Positions 37,235 through 45,873 of a stretch of DNA of 64,000 bases are shown piece by piece. The stretch comes from Sulfitobacter sp. (GTDB lineage Bacteria > Pseudomonadota > Alphaproteobacteria > Rhodobacterales > Rhodobacteraceae), in contig JAQXCD010000059.1 in the NCBI GenBank assembly GCA_029252045.1, forward strand, positions 1 to 64,000. The letters are read 5' to 3'. The notes under the pieces were generated by a model. That model had not been told where the DNA came from. It saw nothing but the letters and a program-made list of their open reading frames with translations, and did not search any database. The position numbers and the translations under genes were made by a program. Numbering within the stretch: the stretch's first letter is position 1; every line of letters begins with the position of its first letter.

Positions 37235-37264
37235 CAGCCCGGGGATATCTCCCCGGGCTGTTTT
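37235..37264 (+). terminator. Attenuating terminator after the binding-protein gene
   Basis: An 11-base-pair stem CAGCCCGGGGA / TCCCCGGGCTG with a TATC loop is followed by TTTT. A smaller TCCCCC-AA-GGGGGA palindrome precedes it (37208-37221). Partial termination here would make more binding protein than ABC and permease subunits. Confidence 0.8.
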
Positions 37265-37309
37265 CACAAAGGCTTGAACCTGTGCGATGACACGGGACAG
37301 CAAACGGGG

Positions 37310-38101
37310 ATGGAACATATGATCGTCGTTGACGGTTTACACAAACATTTCGGCGGATTTCACGCTGTAGACGGTGCCAGCCTCACGATCGAGGAAGGCT
37401 CTATCACCGGGCTGATCGGCCCTAATGGCGCTGGAAAAACCACGCTTTTCAATGTGATCGCCGGTGTTCTTCAGCCGACGTCGGGCACAGTGAAGATGGC
37501 GGGTGAAGACATCACCGGCCTGCCACCCCACTCGCTGTTCCATAAAGGACTGCTGCGCACCTTCCAGATCGCCCATGAGTTCCATTCCATGACCTGCCGC
37601 GAGAACCTGATGATGGTGCCGGGCGGTCAATCGGGTGAGACATTGTGGAACACATGGTTCGGCCGCAAGCGGATTGCAAACGAGGAGCGCGCGCTAGCAG
37701 CGAAGGCAGACGAGGTGCTGGAGTTTCTCACGGTTTCCCATCTGGCAGACCAGAAAGCAGGCCAGATTTCCGGCGGGCAGAAAAAGCTGCTGGAGCTGGG
37801 GCGCACAATGATGGTGGATGCCAAAATTGTATTTCTTGACGAAGTTGGTGCCGGCGTGAACCGCACCCTGCTCAACACCATTGGCGATGCCATCCTGCGC
37901 CTGAACAAAGAACGCGGCTATACGTTTGTGGTGATCGAGCATGACATGGATTTCATCGGCCGCCTGTGTGATCCTGTGATCTGCATGGCAGAAGGCCGTG
38001 TGCTGGCCACGGGCACCCTACCCGAGATTAAAGCAAACGAACAGGTGATCGAGGCCTATCTGGGTACGGGTCTGAAGAACAAAGAGCAGGTGGGCGCATG
38101 A
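37310..38101 (+). CDS. livG: Liv-type ABC transporter ATP-binding protein (LivG)
   Basis: A 263-residue ATPase. It has Walker A GPNGAGKTT, the LivG feature LLRTFQIAHEFHSMTCRENL, signature SGGQKKLLELGR and Walker B KIVFLDEVGAGVN, where the common Pro after DE is Val. The H-loop is VIEHDMDFIGRLCD. It supplies energy for amino-acid import with LivF. The ATG at 37310 is chosen; ATG 37319 is nearly as likely. It follows the attenuator hairpin by 45 bases and is 106 bases from livF. Confidence 0.9.
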   Translation: MEHMIVVDGLHKHFGGFHAVDGASLTIEEGSITGLIGPNGAGKTTLFNVIAGVLQPTSGTVKMAGEDITGLPPHSLFHKGLLRTFQIAHEFHSMTCRENLMMVPGGQSGETLWNTWFGRKRIANEERALAAKADEVLEFLTVSHLADQKAGQISGGQKKLLELGRTMMVDAKIVFLDEVGAGVNRTLLNTIGDAILRLNKERGYTFVVIEHDMDFIGRLCDPVICMAEGRVLATGTLPEIKANEQVIEAYLGTGLKNKEQVGA

Positions 38102-38207
38102 GTGTTTTTGAGTTTGGCTCCCAGTGGCAAATGTCTTGGGGCGCTGCCCCAAACCCCGGAGGTTATGGGCACAATGAAAAAGCGCCAAACGGCAATGGGG
38201 TGTCTTC

Positions 38208-39026
38208 ATGAGCGAGCCATATAGCGACCGCGGCAATAAAGATTTGTCAGTCGGAAACCCGCAGGGGCAAGGATCAATCATGCCAAAAGCAAGCGGTAAA
38301 AGCCATGTCTCACCCGGCGGGCCGTTCTTGATCGGCGATACAATGACAGGCGGATACGGTAAAGGGCCGGACATCCTGCATACCTGCACCATTTCAGTGG
38401 ATAAGGGCGAGATTGCCGTGATTGTCGGGCCGAATGGTGCGGGCAAATCTACAGCGATGAAGGCTGTCTTCGGGATGCTTGATGTGCGTTCAGGCTCGGT
38501 CAAGCTGGACGGTGAAGACATCACCGGCCTGTCGCCTCAGGCGCGGGTGGCCAAGGGGATGGGCTTTGTGCCGCAGACCTCCAACATCTTCACCTCCATG
38601 ACGGTTGAGGAAAATCTGGAGATGGGCGCATTCATTCGCAAGGATGATTACAAAGACACCATTGCGCAGATTTACGATCTGTTCCCTATCCTAAAAGACA
38701 AACGTTATCAGGCGGCGGGCGAGTTGTCCGGCGGGCAGCGCCAACAGGTGGCCGTGGGCCGGGCGCTGATGACAAAGCCGAAAGTGTTGATGCTGGACGA
38801 GCCGACGGCAGGTGTTTCGCCGATTGTCATGGACGAGTTGTTTGACCGGATTATCGAGGTGGCGCGAACGGGTATCCCCATCCTGATGGTTGAACAAAAC
38901 GCGCGCCAAGCACTTGAAATTGCGGACAAAGGCTATGTTCTGGTGCAAGGGGCGAATGCGTTTACGGGAACGGGCAAGGAACTTCTCGCCGACCCGGAAG
39001 TACGCAAATCGTTTCTGGGGGGCTGA
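38208..39026 (+). CDS. livF: Liv-type ABC transporter ATP-binding protein (LivF)
   Basis: A 272-residue ATPase. It has Walker A GPNGAGKST, FVPQTSNIFTSMTVEENLEMG, signature LSGGQRQQVAVGRAL and Walker B VLMLDEPTAGVSP, then VEQNARQALEIAD. The first ~38 residues before GPFLIGDTMTGGYG are an extension, so the true start may be ATG 38280, which has AAGGATC upstream. It pairs with LivG on the cytoplasmic face of the LivHM permease. A small exported protein follows four bases later. Confidence 0.9.
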   Translation: MSEPYSDRGNKDLSVGNPQGQGSIMPKASGKSHVSPGGPFLIGDTMTGGYGKGPDILHTCTISVDKGEIAVIVGPNGAGKSTAMKAVFGMLDVRSGSVKLDGEDITGLSPQARVAKGMGFVPQTSNIFTSMTVEENLEMGAFIRKDDYKDTIAQIYDLFPILKDKRYQAAGELSGGQRQQVAVGRALMTKPKVLMLDEPTAGVSPIVMDELFDRIIEVARTGIPILMVEQNARQALEIADKGYVLVQGANAFTGTGKELLADPEVRKSFLGG

Positions 39027-39030
39027 GAGA

Positions 39031-39426
39031 ATGGAACACTGGAAATGTGTGTTGCTGTCTGCCGGACTTTATTGCGTGGCCGGTACAGCGGGCGCAGCAC
39101 AAGTACTGACCTGTAGCTTTGTGACCGAATGCATCGAAACAGAGGACTGTGCGCCCACGCAGTATGATGTCACGGTGACCTATAAGGATTTTGCGCAACC
39201 TCAAGACGGCATGGATGCCAGCGCCAACTGGACAGATGACGCGGTCACGCGCAGCGTTTTTCTGCGTAGCAGGCCCGATATCACCTTTGCGATGTGGGCT
39301 GAGAACGACGGGCGCGTGTTTGGGCGCCTTGTCGTAGATGCCACCGGTACTGTGCGTTACGTGGTGATGGACGCCACCGTACCGATGATGATTACCTACT
39401 ACGGCACTTGTAAGGACGTGGCATAA
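39031..39426 (+). CDS. Small exported Cys-containing protein within the Liv operon
   Basis: A 131-residue protein with an N-terminal signal-like segment (WKCVLLSAGLYCVAGTAGAA). The mature part is mostly beta-type and contains paired cysteines (TCSFVTECIETEDCAPT, and GTC near the end) that could form disulfides. GGGGGCTGAGAG precedes its ATG. It is wedged between livF and livH, overlapping livH by one base, so it is translated with the transporter. I do not recognise the family; a periplasmic accessory role is an inference from position only. Confidence 0.7.
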   Translation: MEHWKCVLLSAGLYCVAGTAGAAQVLTCSFVTECIETEDCAPTQYDVTVTYKDFAQPQDGMDASANWTDDAVTRSVFLRSRPDITFAMWAENDGRVFGRLVVDATGTVRYVVMDATVPMMITYYGTCKDVA

Positions 39427-40436
39427 TGGATTTTCTCAACGCAATCGTCGCACTGGCGAATTACGTTCTCATCCCCGGTATTGCCTATGGCAGCCAGCTG
39501 GCTATTGGCGCGCTAGGGGTTACCTTGGTATATGGCATCCTGCGGTTCTCGAACTTTGCGCATGGCGACACGATGGCCTTTGGCACGATGATCGTCATTC
39601 TGGTGACATGGTGGATGCAGGGGGCAGGCATTAGCCTCGGGCCTGTGCCTACTGCTCTGCTGGCCCTGCCCTTTGGTATTGTGGGCTGTATTGTCTTGGT
39701 GCTGGTTACCGACCGGACAGTGTACAAGTTCTACCGTGAGCAGAAGGCTAAGCCGGTGATCCTTGTGATCGTCTCGATGGGTGTGATGTTTGTGATGAAC
39801 GGGATCACCCGTTTCATCATCGGCCCTGACGACCAGAGCTTTGCCGACGGGCCGCGATTCGTAATTTCCGCACGTGATTTCAAAGAGATGACAGGTCTGG
39901 AGGAAGGTCTGGGCATCCGGACTACCCAAGTCATCACAGTTCTGACGGCCATCGTGGTGGTTGCCCTGCTATTCTGGTTTCTGAACAAGACCCGCGCGGG
40001 AAAATCCATGCGCGCTTATTCGGATAACGAAGACTTGGCCCTGCTGTCGGGCATTAACCCCGAGCGGGTGGTGATGATGACGTGGATCATTGTTGCAACC
40101 CTCGCGACCATTGCGGGTACGCTTTACGGGCTGGATAAAACGTTCAAACCTTTCACTTACTTCCAGTTGCTGCTGCCGATTTTTGCCTCAGCTGTGGTTG
40201 GCGGCATCGGTAACCCGCTGGGCGCTATCGCGGGCGGCTTTGTGATCGCCTTTTCCGAGGTCACAATCACCTACGCTTGGAAGAAGATCTTGGTCTATGT
40301 GATGCCGGAAAGCCTTGAGCCATCGGGTCTCGTCCAGCTGATGTCCACTGACTATAAATTCGCCGTAAGTTTCGTGATCTTGCTGATCGTGTTGCTGTTC
40401 AAGCCTACGGGCCTCTTTAAAGGGCAGACAATCTAA
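39426..40436 (+). CDS. livH: Liv-type ABC transporter permease (LivH)
   Basis: A 336-residue inner-membrane permease with about eight hydrophobic segments. Family marks are GSQLAIGALGVTLVYGILRFSNFAHG at the N-terminus and FASAVVGGIGNPLGAIAGGF in the second half. It starts at ATG 39426, sharing one base with the preceding stop, and its own stop shares one base with livM. It forms the transport channel with LivM. Confidence 0.93.
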   Translation: MDFLNAIVALANYVLIPGIAYGSQLAIGALGVTLVYGILRFSNFAHGDTMAFGTMIVILVTWWMQGAGISLGPVPTALLALPFGIVGCIVLVLVTDRTVYKFYREQKAKPVILVIVSMGVMFVMNGITRFIIGPDDQSFADGPRFVISARDFKEMTGLEEGLGIRTTQVITVLTAIVVVALLFWFLNKTRAGKSMRAYSDNEDLALLSGINPERVVMMTWIIVATLATIAGTLYGLDKTFKPFTYFQLLLPIFASAVVGGIGNPLGAIAGGFVIAFSEVTITYAWKKILVYVMPESLEPSGLVQLMSTDYKFAVSFVILLIVLLFKPTGLFKGQTI

Positions 40437-41773
40437 TGACCGATACTGTCAAAAATACGCTGCTGTTTGTGGTGGTGTTCACGCTGATCATCATCTCGGG
40501 CTTTTTCCAAGGCTGGAACAACGCGATGTTCACGCTCAATATGGGGATCATCTCGGCCATTATGGCGTTGGGGGTGAACCTGCAATGGGGCTATGCGGGG
40601 CTGTTTAACGTTGGCATCATGGGCTTTGTGGCCTTGGGTGGTCTGGCGGCGGTGCTGGTGGGGATGCCTGCCACACCCGGTGCTTTCAGCGCTGGCGGTG
40701 TTGGCGTGGTGCTGGCATTGCTGCTGGGCGTGGGGACCGTGGTTGCTGCCGCGTTCACCTACAAGCGCATGCTAAAAGGCCGGAACCGCAATCTGGTTGT
40801 TACCGTCATTCTAGTTTTTGGCTTCTTTGCCTTCCGTGCTTTGTTGGACCCGAATGTTGCGCTGATTGAGGCGGTGAACCCCGCTGCAACCGGTTATCTG
40901 GGCGGTCTTAATCCATACTCGGTGGAAACCTACCGCGAAAACCGTTGGATTATGTTGATTGCTTGGCCCATAGGCGGGATGTTTGCAGCAGGCGCAGCAT
41001 GGTTGATTGGCAAGGCGGCCCTTGGTTTGCGCTCGGATTATCTGGCGATTGCAACGTTGGGTATTGCCGAAATCATCATCGCAATTATGAAAAACGAAGA
41101 CTGGCTTTCGCGCGGTGTGAAAAACGTAAATGCCCTACCCCGCCCTGTTCCTTTTGAGGTCGACTTGCAGAGTTCAGCCGCTTTCGTAGAACGCGCTGCC
41201 GCGCTGGGTTTTGATCCGGTTGAAGGGTCAACGATCTTTGTAAAGCTGCTCTATGCGTTGCTGTTTGCGGCCGTGTTGGGCATTCTCTTCTGGCTCAGCC
41301 AGCGGGCACTGAATTCTCCTTGGGGGCGGATGTTGCGGGCGATCCGGGATAACGAAGTGGCCGCGGAGGCCATGGGCAAAGACGTCACGGCGCGGCATTT
41401 GCAGGTGTTCATTCTGGGGTCGGCCATTTGTGGCATTGCGGGTGCGATGATGACAACGCTTGACGGTCAGTTGACGCCGGGCACCTACCAGCCGCTGCGC
41501 TTTACCTTCCTGATCTGGGTCATGGTGATTGTGGGAGGATCCGGCAGTAACCTCGGCTCGATCCTCGGCGGGTTCCTGATCTGGTTCTTGTGGGTTCAGG
41601 TGGAACCGATTGGTCTGTTTATCATGGATATTATCACCTCGGGCATGGCCGAGGACAGCTGGTTGCGGGCACATCTGATTGATAGCGCAGCGCAAATGCG
41701 TCTGATGACGATGGGTGTGATTATGATCCTTGTGCTCCGGTTCAGTCCGCGCGGGTTGATCCCCGAGAAGTGA
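40436..41773 (+). CDS. livM: Liv-type ABC transporter permease (LivM)
   Basis: A 445-residue permease with roughly ten membrane segments. Typical parts are GVNLQWGYAGLFNVGIMGFVALGG near the start, LRSDYLAIATLGIAEII, LLRAIRDNEVAAEAMGKDVT and VGGSGSNLGSILGGFLIW. It ends in FSPRGLIPEK, the normal LivM tail. It is longer than E. coli LivM mainly through the loop between the halves. It closes the operon and is followed by a strong terminator at 41850. Confidence 0.93.
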   Translation: MTDTVKNTLLFVVVFTLIIISGFFQGWNNAMFTLNMGIISAIMALGVNLQWGYAGLFNVGIMGFVALGGLAAVLVGMPATPGAFSAGGVGVVLALLLGVGTVVAAAFTYKRMLKGRNRNLVVTVILVFGFFAFRALLDPNVALIEAVNPAATGYLGGLNPYSVETYRENRWIMLIAWPIGGMFAAGAAWLIGKAALGLRSDYLAIATLGIAEIIIAIMKNEDWLSRGVKNVNALPRPVPFEVDLQSSAAFVERAAALGFDPVEGSTIFVKLLYALLFAAVLGILFWLSQRALNSPWGRMLRAIRDNEVAAEAMGKDVTARHLQVFILGSAICGIAGAMMTTLDGQLTPGTYQPLRFTFLIWVMVIVGGSGSNLGSILGGFLIWFLWVQVEPIGLFIMDIITSGMAEDSWLRAHLIDSAAQMRLMTMGVIMILVLRFSPRGLIPEK

Positions 41774-41849
41774 GGCTGGACTTAACTCTGTCGTAGGCGT
41801 CCAGAGGATAGGACAGCATTGAGTTTAAGGGCAAAATAAAGAGGGTGGC

Positions 41850-41888
41850 CCGCGCGCTTTGTATCATACAAAGCGCGCGGTTTTTTTT
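41850..41888 (+). terminator. Terminator after livM
   Basis: A 12-base-pair stem CCGCGCGCTTTG / CAAAGCGCGCGG with a TATCATA loop is followed by eight T. It also separates the operon from the convergent HerA-like gene. Confidence 0.92.
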
Positions 41889-41896
41889 GGGGGGGG

Positions 41897-43519
41897 TTAG
41901 CGGCCTTTGAAGAGCCCGCCCAGAATGCCGCGCACGATGCGGCGGCCTGTGGTACCCTTGAGTTCCTTGATCACAACGTTGGCTATGGCGCCGCCGATCC
42001 CGCCAGTGTCTTGGGTGCTGCGGCTGGAGGTTGTGCGGCGGGTCGGGGTGCTATCCTTGCCTGCGTAGCGGCGGGCGTTTTTGAAGTCGCGCAGCGACGG
42101 TGTTTCAGCGGCGGCTGTTTTGGCAGCTTTTGCCTCTTCCTCCGCTTTGGCGATTGCGGCTTCTGCTGCTTCGGCTTCGGCGGCGGCTGTTACGGCCCTG
42201 CCCCGCAGGATTTCAAATGCGCTTTCACGGTCGAGTGGCGTGTCGTATTTTCCCGCCATCTCTGACAGGGCCATAAGGGACCGGCGCTGTGCGTCTGTGA
42301 TGGGGCCCAGCTGCGAGGATGGCGGGCGGATCAGGGTCCGCTCGACAATGCCGGGCACGCCTTTGGGTTGCAGCATAGAGGTCACTGCTTCGCCCACGCC
42401 AACTTCGCGGATTGCTTCTTCTGTGCTGAAGGCGGGGTTGTCGCGATAGGTTTGGGCAGCCAGACGCAGCTCTTTCTGGTCCTTGGCGGTGAAGGCGCGC
42501 AGGGCGTGTTGCACGCGGTTGCCGAGCTGGCCGAGGATATCTTCGGGGACATCCGCAGGGTTCTGGGTGATGAAATAGATGCCCACGCCTTTGGAACGGA
42601 TCAGGCGCGCGACCTGTTCCACCTTGTCGACCAGTGCTTTGGGCGCGTCATCAAACAGCAAGTGGGCTTCGTCAAAGAAGAAGACCAGTTTGGGTTTGTC
42701 GGCATCACCAACTTCGGGGAGTTCTTCGAACAGTTCTGACAGGAGCCACAACAGGAACGTGGCATAAAGTTTGGGTGCGCCCATCAGTTGGTCAGACGCA
42801 AGAATATTGATCATGCCGCGGCCGTCGGCATCGGTGCGCATCAGGTCCGACAGCGCCAGTGCAGGTTCGCCGAACAGTTTGGTCCCGCCCTGGTTTTCCA
42901 GCACCAGAAGGCGGCGCTGGATGGCGCCCACGGATGCCGAGGACACGTTGCCATAGCGCAGGGACAGATCAGCCGCGTTTTCGCCGATCCAGACCAGCAG
43001 GGCCTGGAGGTCTTTGAGGTCCAGCATCGCCATGCCCTCTTCGTCAGCCACACGGAAGGCAATGTTGATGATGCCCTATTGGGCCTCGCTCAGGTCCAGC
43101 AGCTGCCCAAGCAGCAGCGGTCCCATTTCGGAGACGGTTGTGCGCACAGGGTGGCCTTGTTCCCCGAACAAATCCCAAAAAGTGACGGGGAAGGCTTCAT
43201 ATTTGAAGTCCGCAAAGCCGATTTTTTTCGCGCGTTCGGTAAAGGGCGCGTGAAGTTTGTGGTTGGGGTCGCCCGCCATGGCAAGGCCGCTCAAATCGCC
43301 TTTGACGTCTGACAGGAACACCGGCACGCCCACATTGGCGAAACCTTCGGCCATGATCTGGAGGGTGACTATCTTACCAGTACCAGTTGCGCCGGCCACG
43401 AGCCCGTGCCGATTGGCATATTTCAGCGACAAATACTGTTGCGTGCCATAGTCTGGCACGCCGCCACCGATAAAAAGATCCGTACTCACAATCACATTCT
43501 CCTCAAAGCTGATGTGCAA
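41897..43519 (-). pseudogene. HerA-like DUF853 ATPase, interrupted by in-frame TAG
   Basis: Two same-frame pieces form one ~540-residue protein of the HerA/DUF853 (helicase HerA-like C-terminal) family. The first piece (43519-43076) has FIGGGVPDYGTQQYLSLKYA and the Walker A region VAGATGTGKIVTLQIMAEGF. A TAG at 43078-43076 follows LLDLSEAQ. The frame then continues [20 protein letters not shown] into the ATPase body with Walker [18 protein letters not shown]. The Walker A Thr after Lys is Ile (codon ATA), a second damaging change consistent with decay. An Ala/Glu-rich coiled segment precedes the C-terminus. No HerA partner nuclease (NurA) is nearby. Confidence 0.85.
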
Positions 43520-43599
43520 CCGGCCTATGCCGCGACATCGCGCCTGAGGAACGTACTAACTTAACCATTAGGCGCCATAGTCAATTTGTCTGCGGTTCA

Positions 43600-43667
43600 T
43601 ATGTCCTTGGACTGCGGACACTTCCTCCCTGTCAGACTGGCCGCGCCTTCGGGTACGGCCTTTTTTT
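43600..43667 (+). ncRNA. Candidate small RNA with a CUUCCUCCC segment and terminator
   Basis: A GTCC...GGAC hairpin (about 43603-43619) precedes the unpaired CTTCCTCCC, complementary to ribosome-binding sequences. A terminator hairpin GGCCG / CGGCC with seven T follows (43639-43667). No gene on this strand lies upstream for the terminator to serve. The promoter is uncertain, so the 5' end is approximate. The arrangement recalls CCUCC-motif sRNAs known in Rhodobacteraceae; membership is not shown. Confidence 0.35.
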
Positions 43668-43711
43668 ACGAAATTGTTGAATTTACAACTCAAAAAATCC
43701 TGTCTTTCTAG

Positions 43712-43740
43712 TTGACCACTCGGGAAGGCTTGATTATCGT
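43712..43740 (+). promoter_or_regulatory. Sigma-70-like promoter before the second candidate sRNA
   Basis: TTGACC (43712-43717), a 17-base spacer and TATCGT (43735-43740) are well placed to start transcription near 43747. A terminator follows within 75 bases and precedes any gene. Confidence 0.5.
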
Positions 43741-43746
43741 GGCCCC

Positions 43747-43820
43747 ATAAGTCGGCTCAGTCCGGCAGGGAGTAACAATAAATTGAAAAAGAGGGCATCA
43801 TGAGCCCTCTTTTTTTATGG
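43747..43820 (+). ncRNA. Candidate small RNA of about 70 nucleotides
   Basis: The segment runs from a promoter-like site to a Rho-independent terminator: stem AAAAAGAGGGC / GCCCTCTTTTT with a 7-base loop (43786-43814), then more T. A GGCAGGGAGTAACAATAAATTG stretch lies between. The ialB gene starts 140 bases further on, so this is either a short sRNA or an attenuated leader of ialB. Confidence 0.45.
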
Positions 43821-43960
43821 CTATGGCTCTTTGCGGGTATGGAATTAGTTCTATCAGCAGAAAAGCGCTGTAAGGGGCCAGTTATGGTGTCCATCCCCCC
43901 TGACATCCCTGATTGGCAGTGGTAAAGCGAAGCAACTGTAAACAATTCGACGGATTTCCA

Positions 43961-44587
43961 ATGAACAAGTTTTCAACAGCCCTCACGCTCTGTGCTGCTC
44001 TTGCTGTTTTCGCGCCTGCTGCGGTTTTTGCCCAGACGGCGACAACAACTGAAACCGAAGCAACGGCAGAGACTGCGACGCCATCCGTGCAGGACCAGCT
44101 CAGCTTTGCCGATGAGGCAGATAAGCCTACCGAAGTTGGTCAGCCCTACACACGCGAGACGATTGGCGCTTGGGAAATGCGCTGCATCAAGGCGGCCGAA
44201 GGCGAAGAGCCTTGCCAGATGTACCAGCTGCTGGATGACGGTCGGGGCGCACCTGTTGCCGAAGTTTCCTTGTTCCGCTTGCCAGCCGGTGGCAAGGCCA
44301 CTGCAGGTGCAACTGTGATTGTACCCCTTGAGACCGCCCTGCCCGCGCAGTTTACTGTTCAGGTCGATGGCGAAAAAGCACGCCGTTATCCTTACGCGTT
44401 CTGTAACCCTGTGGGCTGCTATGTACGTTTGGGCCTGACCGATGCCGATATTGCGGCGTTCAAGCGCGGCAAAGAAGCCAAGATGACCATTGTTCCAGCA
44501 CTTGCACCGGATCAAAAGGTTGAACTGACGCTGTCACTGGAAGGCTTTACTGCTTCTTATGATAAGGTTTCCGTGCTCGACCAGTAA
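43961..44587 (+). CDS. Invasion-associated locus B (IalB) family protein
   Basis: A 208-residue exported protein with a signal peptide (MNKFSTALTLCAALAVFAPA, cleaved near VFAQ) and a Thr/Glu/Ala-rich segment to residue ~45. The IalB fold follows, with WEMRCIKAAEGEEPCQMYQL and YPYAFCNPVGCYVRLGL giving two likely disulfide pairs. Family members are periplasmic or surface proteins of alphaproteobacteria; despite the name most are not virulence factors. It has a clear terminator at 44612. Confidence 0.87.
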   Translation: MNKFSTALTLCAALAVFAPAAVFAQTATTTETEATAETATPSVQDQLSFADEADKPTEVGQPYTRETIGAWEMRCIKAAEGEEPCQMYQLLDDGRGAPVAEVSLFRLPAGGKATAGATVIVPLETALPAQFTVQVDGEKARRYPYAFCNPVGCYVRLGLTDADIAAFKRGKEAKMTIVPALAPDQKVELTLSLEGFTASYDKVSVLDQ

Positions 44588-44611
44588 GGTCAGGCGCTTC
44601 AAGATAAGATT

Positions 44612-44638
44612 GGCCGCTCCTTCGGGGGCGGCCTTTTT
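44612..44638 (+). terminator. Terminator after the IalB-like gene
   Basis: The stem GGCCGCTCC / GGGGCGGCC with a TTCG tetraloop is followed by five T. Confidence 0.88.
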
Positions 44639-44664
44639 CGTTCGGGGCGGTCAAGGTAGCGTGA

Positions 44665-45873
44665 TTAGAGGTTGCGCAGGGCGATGACGGCGTTCATGCC
44701 GCCGAAGGCAAAGGCGTTGCTGATGGCCACGTCCACTTTTGCCTCGCGTGCTGTGTTGGGCACGACGTCCAGCGCACATTCAGGGTCCGGTTCTTCGTAA
44801 CCGATGGTGGGGGCGATCACCCCGTCACGCAGGGCCATAATACAGGCCAGCAGCTCGACAGCGCCGGTGCCGCCGATCAGGTGGCCGTGCATGGACTTGG
44901 TCGAGCTGATCATCAGACGATCCGCATGGGGGCCAAACACATCAGCCACAGCGGCGCATTCGGTTTTGTCATTTGCGGCGGTGCCGGTGCCATGGGCGTT
45001 GATATATCCCACCTCGGACGCGTTTATCCGGGCGTCGGCCAATGCGCCGGCCATGGCACGTGCAGCCCCGTTTTTGGAGGGCATGACGATGTCACTGGCA
45101 TCGGACGACATGGCAAAGCCTGCGACCTCACAGAGGATCTCGGCGCCGCGCGCACGGGCGTGCTCGAATTCCTCAAAAACAAAAATCCCTGCACCCTCGC
45201 CTTGAACCATGCCATTACGGTTGGCGGAAAACGGGCGGCAGGCGTCGCGCGACATGACACGCAGGCCTTCCCATGCCTTCACGCCGCCAAAGCACAGCAT
45301 TGATTCCGATCCGCCTGTGACCATGGCAGGTGCCATGCCGGAACGGATCATCATAAACGCTTGCGCCATCGCGTGATTGGAGGATGCACAGGCGGTGGAG
45401 ACGGTGAAAGAGGGGCCTTTGAGGTTCCACTCCATGCTGACGTGGCTGGCAGCAGCATTGTTCATCAATTTGGGCACTACAAAAGGGTGCACGCGGTTTT
45501 TGCCTTCTTCATAGACGGCGCGGTAATTGTCGTCCCATGTGCTGACGCCCCCGCCTGCCGTACCCAGCACAACACCCGAGCGCGCGGCCAATTCACCGGT
45601 GAACACCAGCCCGGACTGGGTAATCGCCTCGCTGGCGGCGGCAAGGGTAAACTGGGTGAAACGGTCATAGAGCGACATTTGCTGGCGGTTGTAGCGGCCT
45701 TCGGCCTCAAAGCCCTTTACCTGCCCGCCGATCTTGATTTGCAGGCGGTCTACATCGCGGATGTCCAGCGGGCCTATGCCACATACGCCTTCGCGCAGGG
45801 CGGCATAGGTTTCCGGCACTGAATGCCCCAGCGCGTTGATCGTTCCGGCACCTGTGATGACGACGCGCTTCAT
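44665..45873 (-). CDS. Beta-ketoacyl-ACP synthase (FabF-like)
   Basis: A 402-residue condensing enzyme with the KAS II catalytic triad: Cys162 in STACASSNHAMAQAF, His294 in INAHGTGTAANDKTE and His331 in KSMHGHLIGGTGAVELL. It extends an acyl chain with malonyl-ACP. Its start overlaps the stop of a dedicated acyl carrier protein gene, with lpxD upstream. The set therefore looks specialised, perhaps making an unusual acyl chain for lipid A or another envelope lipid, rather than housekeeping fatty-acid synthesis. That role is an inference from context. Confidence 0.88.
   Translation of the reverse strand: MKRVVITGAGTINALGHSVPETYAALREGVCGIGPLDIRDVDRLQIKIGGQVKGFEAEGRYNRQQMSLYDRFTQFTLAAASEAITQSGLVFTGELAARSGVVLGTAGGGVSTWDDNYRAVYEEGKNRVHPFVVPKLMNNAAASHVSMEWNLKGPSFTVSTACASSNHAMAQAFMMIRSGMAPAMVTGGSESMLCFGGVKAWEGLRVMSRDACRPFSANRNGMVQGEGAGIFVFEEFEHARARGAEILCEVAGFAMSSDASDIVMPSKNGAARAMAGALADARINASEVGYINAHGTGTAANDKTECAAVADVFGPHADRLMISSTKSMHGHLIGGTGAVELLACIMALRDGVIAPTIGYEEPDPECALDVVPNTAREAKVDVAISNAFAFGGMNAVIALRNL

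Noticed and set aside
37855-37875. Non-standard Walker B context (DEVGAG) in LivG taken as a sign of inactivation
   Set aside because: The Asp-Glu pair is intact and, as far as I know, this variant occurs in intact LivG homologs of the group, so the ATPase is probably functional.
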